Positions 24,540-30,700 of a DNA stretch of 33,682 nt are shown here, piece by piece. The translations under genes were made by a program, and so were the position numbers. Numbering within the stretch: the first letter of the stretch is position 1; every line of letters starts with the position of its first letter. Source of the stretch: a bacterium (GTDB lineage: Bacteria > Methylomirabilota > Methylomirabilia > Methylomirabilales > 2-02-FULL-66-22); contig JAKPQH010000207.1 in the NCBI GenBank assembly GCA_029580855.1, forward strand, positions 1-33,682, given 5' to 3'. The notes under the pieces are model-generated. The model had not been told where the DNA came from. It did not search any database and saw only the letters and a list, made by a program, of their open reading frames with translations.

Positions 24540-25627
24540 CCGGACGGCCCCTGGACGCGACGGGCCTTTTGCGGGACGAGGCCGAGGCCCTGATGGCGGA
24601 GCTGGGTCAGTCCCGCTACCGAGGCCGGCAACTCTTCCAGTGGGTGCAGGCGCGCCGGGTGACGAACCTGGGTGCGATGACCACGCTCCCGCGCACCCTT
24701 CGCGCGACGCTTGCGGAGCGGATCAGCGTGAGCCGACCGGTGGTCGTGCGCGAGCAGCGGGCGGCCGACGGGACGCGGAAGGTCCTTTTCGGTTTGCGCG
24801 ACGGCGAGGAGATCGAGAGCGTCCTGATCCCCGACGAGGACCGCCTCACCGCGTGTGTCTCGACGCAGGTGGGTTGCGCGCTCGCCTGCCGGTTCTGTCT
24901 GACGGGCCTCATGGGGATGCGTCGCAACCTCACGCCAGCCGAAATCGTGGGGGAGGTGCTGGCCCTGCAGGATTCACTGGAGCCGGGGACGCGGATCTCC
25001 AACATGGTCCTGATGGGCATGGGCGAGCCGCTGCTGAATTTCCGCGCGGTCGAGCGTGCCTTGCGGATCCTCTGCGACGAGTACGGGGCCGGTTTTTCGC
25101 CGCGCCGGATCACGCTGTCCACGGCCGGACACGTACCCGGGATTCGAAAGCTGGCCGCCTCCGACCTGGGCGTCAACCTGGCGGTCTCGCTCAACGCCAC
25201 CACGGACGGGATGCGGGATCGGCTCATGCCGATCAACAAACGCTGGCCCATCGCCGAGCTGCTCGAGGCCTGCCGGGCGTACCCGCTGCCGCAGCGGAGG
25301 CGCTTGACCTTCGAATACGTGATGCTGGACGGCGTCAACGACAGCGCGGAGGATGCCCAGCGGCTGGCGCGGCTGCTGTGCGGTATCCGCGGCAAGATCA
25401 ACCTCATTCCGTTCAACGTCACCCCCGACCTGCCCGACCGGCCCTCGCCGCGCGAGCGGATCGAGGCCTTCCAGCGGATCCTCTGCAACGCCCACCTCAC
25501 CGCCACCATCCGCGAGAGCCGCGGCCAGGACATCTCCGCCGCCTGCGGAATGCTACGGACAGGGACCGACCGAGACTCAACCGCCAAGACGCCACCGACC
25601 GTCAAGTCAGAGCCAAAGACGGGTTAA
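24536..25627 (+). CDS. rlmN: 23S rRNA (adenine2503-C2)-methyltransferase RlmN
   Basis: 363-residue radical SAM enzyme that methylates A2503 of 23S rRNA and A37 of some tRNAs. The cluster motif is C114-x3-C118-x2-C121 (GCALACRFC). The redox cysteines of the mechanism are Cys107 (ACVSTQVGC) and Cys337 (ISAACGML). Other marks are LMGMGEPLLN, ITLSTAGHVPGI and LAVSLNA. The family normally ends a few residues after the last Cys. Here 26 residues follow, and part of that tail is encoded by a copy of the dispersed CCGCCAAGA repeat, so the end of the gene appears rewritten by repeat insertion without loss of function-critical residues. The start overlaps the zinc-ribbon gene by four bases. Confidence 0.95.
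   Translation: MTGRPLDATGLLRDEAEALMAELGQSRYRGRQLFQWVQARRVTNLGAMTTLPRTLRATLAERISVSRPVVVREQRAADGTRKVLFGLRDGEEIESVLIPDEDRLTACVSTQVGCALACRFCLTGLMGMRRNLTPAEIVGEVLALQDSLEPGTRISNMVLMGMGEPLLNFRAVERALRILCDEYGAGFSPRRITLSTAGHVPGIRKLAASDLGVNLAVSLNATTDGMRDRLMPINKRWPIAELLEACRAYPLPQRRRLTFEYVMLDGVNDSAEDAQRLARLLCGIRGKINLIPFNVTPDLPDRPSPRERIEAFQRILCNAHLTATIRESRGQDISAACGMLRTGTDRDSTAKTPPTVKSEPKTG
25578..25594 (+). repeat. dispersed repeat copy inside the rlmN 3' end
   Basis: CAACCGCCAAGACGCCA, the same family as 25624-25654, read in frame as part of the RlmN tail. Confidence 0.6.
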
Positions 25628-25654
25628 ACCGCCAAGACGCCAAGAACGCTAAGG
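25624..25654 (+). repeat. left inverted repeat bounding the GxxExxY remnant
   Basis: 31 bases starting TTAAACCGCCAAGACGCC and matching the reverse complement of 25977-26007 at 28 of 31 positions. The TAA in it is the rlmN stop codon. Confidence 0.75.
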
Positions 25655-25689
25655 TGTCTGAGGAAGGGTGAAACGAGCTAGGCACTGAC

Positions 25690-25917
25690 ATGTCAGGCGG
25701 CGAGGGAGCCAAGGTGGAACCGAATAGCAGCGCGGATCAATTGGCGCGCGCCGTCATTGGGGCAGCGATCGAAGTGCACCGGCATCTGGGCCCAGGCTCT
25801 CTCGAGAGCGTGTACGAAGCAGCGATGGCGGTCGAGTTGGGACTTCGCGAAGTGGCCTTCGAACGGCAGCTTGATGGGGGCGAGCCTTACTTGGCGTGCT
25901 TGACACCGTGGCTTTGA
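25690..25917 (+). pseudogene. GxxExxY family (PD-(D/E)XK nuclease-like) gene, truncated
   Basis: 75 codons. Residues about 15-60 match the GxxExxY family: LARAVIGAAIEVHRHLGPG, then the name motif GSLESVYEAA and ELGLREVAFERQL. After that the similarity ends and the frame closes within 15 codons, so the second half with the nuclease core is absent (full-length members are about 120-130 residues). A 13-base duplication, CTTGGCGTGCTTG, at the point of truncation (25890-25902) and again in the right inverted repeat (25978-25990) suggests loss by recombination between repeat copies. The gene sits between 31-bp inverted repeats. Confidence 0.75.
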
Positions 25918-25976
25918 CTCCGTTACCTCTCTTGCCGGTGGCGTCCAGGTGTGGTGCGTTGTTCGGAACAGGAAGA

Positions 25977-26007
25977 CCTTGGCGTGCTTGGCATCTTGGC
26001 GGTTTAA
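25977..26007 (-). repeat. right inverted repeat bounding the GxxExxY remnant
   Basis: Inverted partner of 25624-25654, reading CCTTGGCGTGCTTGGCATC at its left end; 28 of 31 positions pair. The bounded unit is 384 bases long. Confidence 0.75.
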
Positions 26008-26032
26008 ATGTGCCTTCGCAGTGAAGTATTCC

Positions 26033-26061
26033 TTGACAGGCTGGATGCGATTGCATACTAT
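26033..26061 (+). promoter_or_regulatory. promoter of tRNA-fMet
   Basis: TTGACA (26033-26038), 17-base spacer, TACTAT (26056-26061). The expected transcript start, six bases after the -10, falls at 26068, at the very first bases of the tRNA. Confidence 0.7.
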
Positions 26062-26066
26062 GCCGT

Positions 26067-26143
<77 letters not shown>

Positions 26144-26151
26144 AGACACGA

Positions 26152-26181
26152 GAGGGGTTAGGTCAAATGACCTAACCCCTC
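26152..26181 (+). terminator. hairpin terminator after tRNA-fMet
   Basis: A perfect 14-bp stem GAGGGGTTAGGTCA / TGACCTAACCCCTC with a two-base loop, 8 bases after the tRNA. The following T-richness is weak (AGCGTTTAT), so it may work as a processing or bidirectional structure as well. Confidence 0.65.
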
Positions 26182-26276
26182 AGCGTTTATGGGCCCCGCC
26201 CCAGCCTGCTTCAGGCGCAAAATCGCTTGCCAACGAACCAGGTTCCGCTGGCGCGGCGTTGAGTTCAGCGTCCGTC

Positions 26277-26296
26277 ATTCCGGCGAAAGCCGGAAT
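26277..26296. repeat. REP-like palindrome
   Basis: ATTCCGGC-GAAA-GCCGGAAT, an exact palindrome of the kind dispersed through many GC-rich genomes (CGTCATTCCGGCGAAAGCC type). Confidence 0.7.
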
Positions 26297-26597
26297 CCGG
26301 CCCCCCTGGCGCTGGCCCCGGCTTACTCCGGGGTTACGAACTGATCACGTCAGCGCCCGTCCGGTTTGCGGCGCAATCTCCTGTTTCCATCAGACGCGGA
26401 TTGCGGGCGGCGACGGGACAGCGAAAAGGGATCCCGGATACGGACAGAGACCACGACAAGGGTGGCAGGCAGTCGTGACGAGTCGCATGCCACCCGGCGT
26501 TCGCGCGCTTTCAGGTGGCCGTGGCGCAGGACGAGTTCGGATTCCTCGCGGTGGAATGCCCCGCGTTGCCCGTTTCCCATGATCAGCGGCCACCCGC
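26297..26597. other. gene-free stretch
   Basis: About 300 bases between the REP-like palindrome and the WYL gene. Open frames exist on both strands but none shows a recognisable domain, a ribosome-binding site or biased composition. Confidence 0.4.
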
Positions 26598-27587
26598 CTA
26601 GGTCTTCGCAAGAATTTTCTCAGCCGCACTACGCATCGCGGCCTTGAGCTCTGTCGGGCGGAGAACCGTCACGCCGCCGGCGAAGCCGAGGAGCCAACCG
26701 ACAAGTTCGGGCGTGGCGCCGACGGTGACGGTCATCCGGAGGCGGCCGCTGTTCTCCAAGGTTGTCTGTTGGCTGGGATGCCAAGTCCGATCTTTCACCC
26801 AGGCGGTCGTCGCCTTGTCGAAGAGGAGTTCTACCGTGACGGGCTTTCCCCGCATGATCCGGAGGGCATCGCCGACGTAGGCTTCCAGATCAAAGTGGAG
26901 GGGGAGCTGGAAGGCGTGCGGGGTCTGCGTGCAGGTCCGGATCCGCTCCACGGCGAAGAGGCGGACGGAATTCCGGAGATGACAGTGGGCGACCAGGTAC
27001 AAGGCGCCGTTCGAGTACCACAACCGGTACGGGTCCACCTCGCGCCGGGTCGTCGTGTCGCGGGACGCGGTGAAGTAGCGGAGCTGGACCGTCCGGCCCT
27101 TGGTGATGGCCTCCGTCAGCTTGTCGATGGTCTCCCTATGCTGCCGATAGCTCACGTGAGGTCCGAGGCCGATGGCGAAGAGGCCGTCGAGCTGCTTGAG
27201 GTAGGCGTGGCCCGGGGCGGGGAGGGCGGTGGCCGCCTTGCTCAGCGCGGAGTCAAGGGCGGCTTGCAGTTGCGTCCCCTCCAGCGGACGGAGCAGCCCC
27301 CGACTGAACGTCAGGGCCATCAACTCCGTGGGTGAGAAGGCCAGGGCGGGGACGTGGCGGAACCCCTCCATCAGCTTCCAGACCACCCCTCGGCCGTCCA
27401 CCTTCTCGGTGAGGAGCGGGAATCCCGCCGCTTCCAGCGCCTCCAGGTCCCGCCGGATCGTCCGGGGGTGCCGTGTGAACTCCGCCGGCAACCCGTCGGC
27501 CAGCCTCTGGAGCGTCACTCCCTCTCGGGATGCCTCCAGGGTGCGGAGCAGGTGCCACTGGCGGGTGACCTGGTCGTTCCGGGGCAT
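26598..27587 (-). CDS. WYL-domain transcriptional regulator (YafY/PafC-like)
   Basis: 329 residues. An N-terminal winged helix-turn-helix (about 5-65, with TLQRLADGLPAEFTRHPRTI and RRDLEALEAAGFPL) is followed by the WYL domain (about 145-230, with VDPYRLWYSNGALYLVAHCH) and a C-terminal WCX-type extension ending about residue 325. WYL regulators sense nucleic-acid or nucleotide ligands and often govern DNA damage or defence genes. The ATG at 27587 has GGAGGG upstream. It is 23 bases downstream of the HEPN gene on the same strand, thus probably the third gene of the MNT-HEPN transcript. No separate promoter is visible in front of it. Confidence 0.9.
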   Translation of the reverse strand: MPRNDQVTRQWHLLRTLEASREGVTLQRLADGLPAEFTRHPRTIRRDLEALEAAGFPLLTEKVDGRGVVWKLMEGFRHVPALAFSPTELMALTFSRGLLRPLEGTQLQAALDSALSKAATALPAPGHAYLKQLDGLFAIGLGPHVSYRQHRETIDKLTEAITKGRTVQLRYFTASRDTTTRREVDPYRLWYSNGALYLVAHCHLRNSVRLFAVERIRTCTQTPHAFQLPLHFDLEAYVGDALRIMRGKPVTVELLFDKATTAWVKDRTWHPSQQTTLENSGRLRMTVTVGATPELVGWLLGFAGGVTVLRPTELKAAMRSAAEKILAKT

Positions 27588-27610
27588 GCCGACCCTCCGT
27601 TCCCGTGGGG

Positions 27611-28041
27611 TTAGGATGTCTCCTTGAGGAGCCGCTTGACCAGTCGGACGAACTCCGTCGCTTTCGTCAGGAGGTTGCGAGCCTCGGTCTCCGCGATCCG
27701 GCCTGTCATGCCGTAGACGGCTTGGTTACGCTTGTTCCGCATCCGGTCGAAGTAGGTGACGAGGTCCGCGTGCGCGGGCCCGAGCGCGGCCGCCAGGAAG
27801 GCAAAGGTGTTCTTGTGGCCTTCGGCGGTGGCGGGGCGATACCCCTTGGCAAACACGAACGCCCGGCCCGCCTGCAAGACCGCGTTGTAGGCGATCGTGA
27901 AGCCCCAGTCCAGCTCCTCACTCATAAGTTTCCGGGCCACCCGGAGTCGCGGTCGGCCAGCTTGAGGGCCTCGCGGATCTCGGCGGGCGAGATGGTCTCG
28001 CGTTTGATGCGGCCGGAGCGGAGCAGGTCGTCAAGTGCCAT
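27611..28041 (-). pseudogene. HEPN domain gene broken by a one-base frameshift
   Basis: The gene begins with ATG at 28041, overlapping the MNT stop by 11 bases. The first frame gives about 34 plausible residues (MALDDLLRSGRIKRETISPA then EIREALKLADRD) and then a stop after ten aberrant codons. The rest, from GTG 27940 to the stop at 27611, lies in another frame (ARKLMSEELDWGFTIAYNAV and onward) and is a clear HEPN domain. Restoring one base around 27941-27948 rejoins both parts as LADRDLRVARKLM and gives 143 residues, the usual length. The RX4-6H site reads RNKRNQAVYG with no His, so even the intact protein lacks the canonical toxin histidine. Sequencing error is the main alternative to true inactivation. 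Confidence 0.8.
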
Positions 28042-28627
28042 CAGGGGAACCCAGCAGGGGAATCAGCGGGCCGGTGAGGATCCGGGTGACGAAGCCGCCC
28101 CGTTCACGGCGCCGGCGCGTGAACTCGCGGGGTGTGAGCAGCGTGTAGTTGACCGCCCGGGCCAAGTGGGTTTCGGCCTCGGCGACGGCTTTGTGGAGGG
28201 CCAACTCCTCCACGGTGCCGACGACCAGGAGGTCCACATCGCTGCCCAAGGTTGCCGTGCCGGCCGCTTGACTGCCGTAGACGGCGGCCAGAGTGATATC
28301 CGTCTGGAAGGGGAGGAGCACGCCGCGGAGAACGTCCGCCAAGCCGACGGTTTTCAGGACGAGGCCGTGCAGCTCGGCGAAGATGGGGCACGCCCGGTTC
28401 GCGCGGTAGTGGACCTCGCGTCCGCGGGCCTCCCGGGTCAGGAGGCCCGCATCGACCAATCGCTTGAGTTCACGCTGGACGGCGCCCTGGCCAGCCTGAA
28501 CCTCGCGGGTAATCTGCCGCAGGTAGAAGGCCTCGTCCGGCCGGGCGTAGAGCAACCCCAGGACCGCCCGCCGCGCCTTCCCGAACAGCGCGCTCCCCAA
28601 CTCGGTCGTGACCGTGTCTGTACCCAT
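28031..28627 (-). CDS. winged-HTH nucleotidyltransferase (MNT-type antitoxin-like) protein
   Basis: 198 residues. The N-terminal half is a winged helix-turn-helix (FGKARRAVLGLLYARPDEA, YLRQITREVQAGQGAVQREL, then KRLVDAGLLTREARGREVHY). The C-terminal half is a minimal nucleotidyltransferase with AAVYGSQAAGTATLGSDVD, i.e. the G-S-x10-D-x-D catalytic signature, followed by LLVVG. Such proteins pair with HEPN proteins and can adenylylate them. The start is taken as ATG 28627: its promoter predicts transcription from about 28631, so the mRNA would be almost leaderless. A TTG at 28648 is upstream of the predicted start site and is unlikely. The gene overlaps the HEPN gene, with the HTH half expected to repress its own promoter at the palindromes upstream. 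Confidence 0.85.
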   Translation of the reverse strand: MGTDTVTTELGSALFGKARRAVLGLLYARPDEAFYLRQITREVQAGQGAVQRELKRLVDAGLLTREARGREVHYRANRACPIFAELHGLVLKTVGLADVLRGVLLPFQTDITLAAVYGSQAAGTATLGSDVDLLVVGTVEELALHKAVAEAETHLARAVNYTLLTPREFTRRRRERGGFVTRILTGPLIPLLGSPDGT

Positions 28628-28667
28628 AACGGGTGCGATAGTACCCAAAACGGGTACGGCACGTCAA
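28620..28667 (-). promoter_or_regulatory. promoter with two operator palindromes for the MNT-HEPN-WYL unit
   Basis: Minus-strand TTGACG (28667-28662), 18-base spacer, TACTAT (28643-28638). A perfect palindrome GTACCC-N5-GGGTAC (28641-28657) fills the spacer. A second, slightly imperfect copy GTACCC-N5-GGGTGC (28620-28636) covers the expected start site and the ATG. The two centres are 21 bases apart, two helical turns. Confidence 0.7.
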
Positions 28668-29018
28668 GCAGGATCTTGGCACGCGGTTCCGCGGGTCACC
28701 TTCACTCCTGATCGGCCGCCGCCAGTCATATTGTGGCGATTCCGTGCTGTGCGTCAGGCGGTCGACGCTCGCTGCCAACTGCCAGAGCCCCGTACGCCAT
28801 GTGCCCGGCGCTTAGGAGCCGTTACGAAATAACTTATCCATTCTTGGATTTCGTTACGGCTCATCATGCCGTTTGCGAAATTTCTCCTGTCACGTTTATT
28901 ATTTAACAACGGCTTATCGCTTTGCGCTTGGCGGTTTGTGATTCCTGCCCGCTGTCCTCCCCGATCTGCGACCCGTTGCATAGCGGGCAACGAGTGCCCC
29001 GGCAATCCGTAATTCCCA
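28668..29018. other. gene-free divergent region with lower GC
   Basis: About 350 bases between the MNT promoter and the VWA gene. It holds a 15-bp inverted repeat with one mismatch (28817-28831 and 28849-28863, GAGCCGTTACGAAAT, 17-base loop), a patch that is clearly AT-richer than its neighbours (28825-28930), and a trace of the dispersed repeat (CTTGGCGGTTT near 28927). No coding frame is convincing. Confidence 0.5.
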
Positions 29019-29039
29019 TTGTGACCTCCAATGTCACAA
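29019..29039. promoter_or_regulatory. palindromic operator candidate upstream of the VWA gene
   Basis: TTGTGAC-N7-GTCACAA, a perfect 7+7 inverted repeat, 61 bases before the VWA start codon. The TGTGAC half-site also occurs at 30452-30457 in the promoter of the MerR gene. Confidence 0.5.
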
Positions 29040-29100
29040 CCGGATGGTAGCCTTCGATCGTGATTGGCGACGATCCGTCGTCACGCGAAAGGAGGCGCGC

Positions 29101-30354
29101 ATGCGTTTAGACATCGTTCCCGAACGGCCGTGTATCCCCGTCGGCGAGGTCACCGCTCTTCCCGTCCTGCTCCGCCTCACGGCACCGACCGTGCCCCAGT
29201 TGGCGCGAAAACCCCTCAACGTGTGCTTGGTCATCGACCGGAGCGGCTCGATGGCCGGGGAGAAACTCCGCCAGACGATCGCCTCGGCGAAGTTCGTCGT
29301 CGAGCGGCTGGCGCCCACCGACCTCCTGTCCGTCGTCCAGTTCGACGAGCGCGTCAAGGTCGTCATCCCGCCCGGCCCCGTGAACGACCGGACGCATCTC
29401 TGTCGCCGCCTGGATGGGATCCACCCTGGAGGGCAGACCAATCTCTCCGGGGGCTGGCTCCGGGGCGCGGCCTGCGTCCGCGAGAAGACATCGCCCGAGT
29501 ATATCAACCGGGTTCTCCTGCTCACCGACGGGCAGGCGAACCACGGGATCGTTGATCCCGCAATCCTCGTCAGGTATGCCGCGGAACTCACCGAGGAGGG
29601 CATCGGCACCACGACGCTCGGGTACGGCGACGAGTTCAACGAAGATCTCCTCACCGCTTTGGCGGATGCCGGCCGTGGGGGCGCCTACCATATCGAGACC
29701 GCCGACCAGGCGCCGGCGGTCTTTGCCCGGGAACTGGAGGGGCTCCTGGCAATCGCCGCGCAGAATGTGCAGGTTGTCTTTGCCCCGAGTAGCCTGGTTC
29801 GCGGGGTGGACCTCTGTGCGGCCGTCGAACTCCACCAGGACGGCAGAACCCTGACGGTCACGCTGGGCGATCTTGTCAGCGCGGACACCCGCCCGCTGCT
29901 CGTGATGGTCCGGACCAACGCGGCGAGACACGAAGGGTGGGTGAGTCTGGGGCGCATCACGGTGACCTATGACGACGTCGTCGGGGGAATCCGGTCCAGG
30001 GCCCTCACCCGCGACCTCCTCGTCGCGGCCGTGGCGTCGGAGAAGTTGGCCGCCATTCCGATAGATGCCGCCGTGCTCAAAGAGCTTCTCCTCTTCCGCG
30101 CGGGGAAGGTGCTGCAGGCCGCCATCGCAGAGGCGGATGGGGGCGGTGTCCCGGGCGCCATCCAACGCCTGATGGACTTCCTCGCCGCGCCCGAGGTGAC
30201 CGCGAGCCTCGACGCGGAGGTCCAGGCCGCCCGGCGGCGGATCACGGAGCTGCTCCACGAGCTCCAGGACCGCGGGTTCGACCGGCTGTCCCGGAAGCAC
30301 ATGCACTACAGAAGCCACGAATGGACCCGGCGGAAAACCACCCCGGGTGCGTAA
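29101..30354 (+). CDS. von Willebrand factor A (VWA) domain protein
   Basis: 417 residues. After a short beta-rich N-terminal segment (1-38) comes a VWA domain with an intact metal-ion-dependent adhesion site: Asp46-x-Ser48-x-Ser50 (VIDRSGSM), the Thr of GGQTNLSGG and the Asp of LLLTDGQANHG. A beta-sandwich-like region follows (about 220-300), then a helical C-terminus (about 320-405) rich in Glu/Ala/Arg. There is no signal peptide, so it is cytoplasmic, unlike many VWA adhesins. The start has a strong AAAGGAGG ribosome-binding site. It is followed on the same strand by the MerR and VIT-VWA genes, and the second VWA protein is its likely partner. No MoxR ATPase is seen nearby. Confidence 0.88.
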   Translation: MRLDIVPERPCIPVGEVTALPVLLRLTAPTVPQLARKPLNVCLVIDRSGSMAGEKLRQTIASAKFVVERLAPTDLLSVVQFDERVKVVIPPGPVNDRTHLCRRLDGIHPGGQTNLSGGWLRGAACVREKTSPEYINRVLLLTDGQANHGIVDPAILVRYAAELTEEGIGTTTLGYGDEFNEDLLTALADAGRGGAYHIETADQAPAVFARELEGLLAIAAQNVQVVFAPSSLVRGVDLCAAVELHQDGRTLTVTLGDLVSADTRPLLVMVRTNAARHEGWVSLGRITVTYDDVVGGIRSRALTRDLLVAAVASEKLAAIPIDAAVLKELLLFRAGKVLQAAIAEADGGGVPGAIQRLMDFLAAPEVTASLDAEVQAARRRITELLHELQDRGFDRLSRKHMHYRSHEWTRRKTTPGA

Positions 30355-30444
30355 TCCGTCGGGATACGGCCGTCGACCGGCGAGAGACCGCGTCGGAGCT
30401 GGGCGGATCTCAAAAAGGGAGGCGAGATTCTCAGAAATTGACAC

Positions 30445-30473
30445 TTGATAATGTGACAGTGAGTGACTATATG
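30445..30473 (+). promoter_or_regulatory. promoter of the MerR / VIT-VWA genes
   Basis: TTGATA (30445-30450), 17-base spacer, TATATG (30468-30473). The expected start is near 30480, two bases before the MerR ATG. A TTGACA at 30438 is better as a hexamer but its spacing to any -10 is wrong. Repeated GTGAC half-sites lie within the spacer. Confidence 0.5.
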
Positions 30474-30481
30474 CTCTGGCG

Positions 30482-30700
30482 ATGGTCGAGACACGCGAGT
30501 ACGGAATCGCAGAGCTGGCGGATCTGGGCGGGGTGTCCCGCCGGACGGTGCGCTACTATGTCCAGGAGGGGCTGCTTCCGGCCCCCCTCGGCGTCGGGCG
30601 CGGCCGGCATTACGGCCCGGCGCACCTGGCGCAGCTGCTCCGGGTGAAAGCCCTCCAGGAGGAGGACCGCTCGCTCACCGCGCCCCGATGGGGCTCCTGA
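30482..30700 (+). CDS. minimal MerR-family regulator (DNA-binding domain only)
   Basis: 72 residues. The MerR winged helix-turn-helix is clear: YGIAELADLGGVSRRTVRYY, VQEGLLPAPLGVGRGRHYGP and HLAQLLRVKALQEE. The long dimerisation helix and any effector domain are missing, since the family is usually 110-300 residues. After the HTH the sequence breaks off into RSLTAPRWGS and stops inside the next gene (13-base overlap). It could be a natural short form whose effector function is taken over by the coupled VIT-VWA protein, or the remainder of a longer regulator. It probably binds its own promoter and perhaps the palindrome before the VWA gene. The mRNA is predicted to be leaderless. Confidence 0.82.
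   Translation: MVETREYGIAELADLGGVSRRTVRYYVQEGLLPAPLGVGRGRHYGPAHLAQLLRVKALQEEDRSLTAPRWGS

Noticed and set aside
24616..25605. Minus-strand open frame opposite rlmN
   Set aside because: Composition is that of an antisense shadow (Ser/Arg-rich), and RlmN on the other strand is certain.
25578..26007. CRISPR-like array made from the CCGCCAAGA repeats
   Set aside because: Copies are few, differ in orientation and spacing and have no unique spacers of regular length; no cas genes are present.
26350..26580. Short open frames on both strands between tRNA-fMet and the WYL gene
   Set aside because: No ribosome-binding site, no domain and no frame preference on either strand.
30438..30443. TTGACA as -35 of the MerR promoter
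   Set aside because: The only good -10 (30468-30473) is 24 bases away, too far; TTGATA at 30445 has the correct 17-base spacing.
30463..30687. Possible N-terminal extension of the VIT-VWA protein in the same frame
   Set aside because: The segment overlaps the MerR reading frame, is Pro/Gly/Arg-rich and lacks any conserved sequence; VIT homology begins just after the ATG at 30688.
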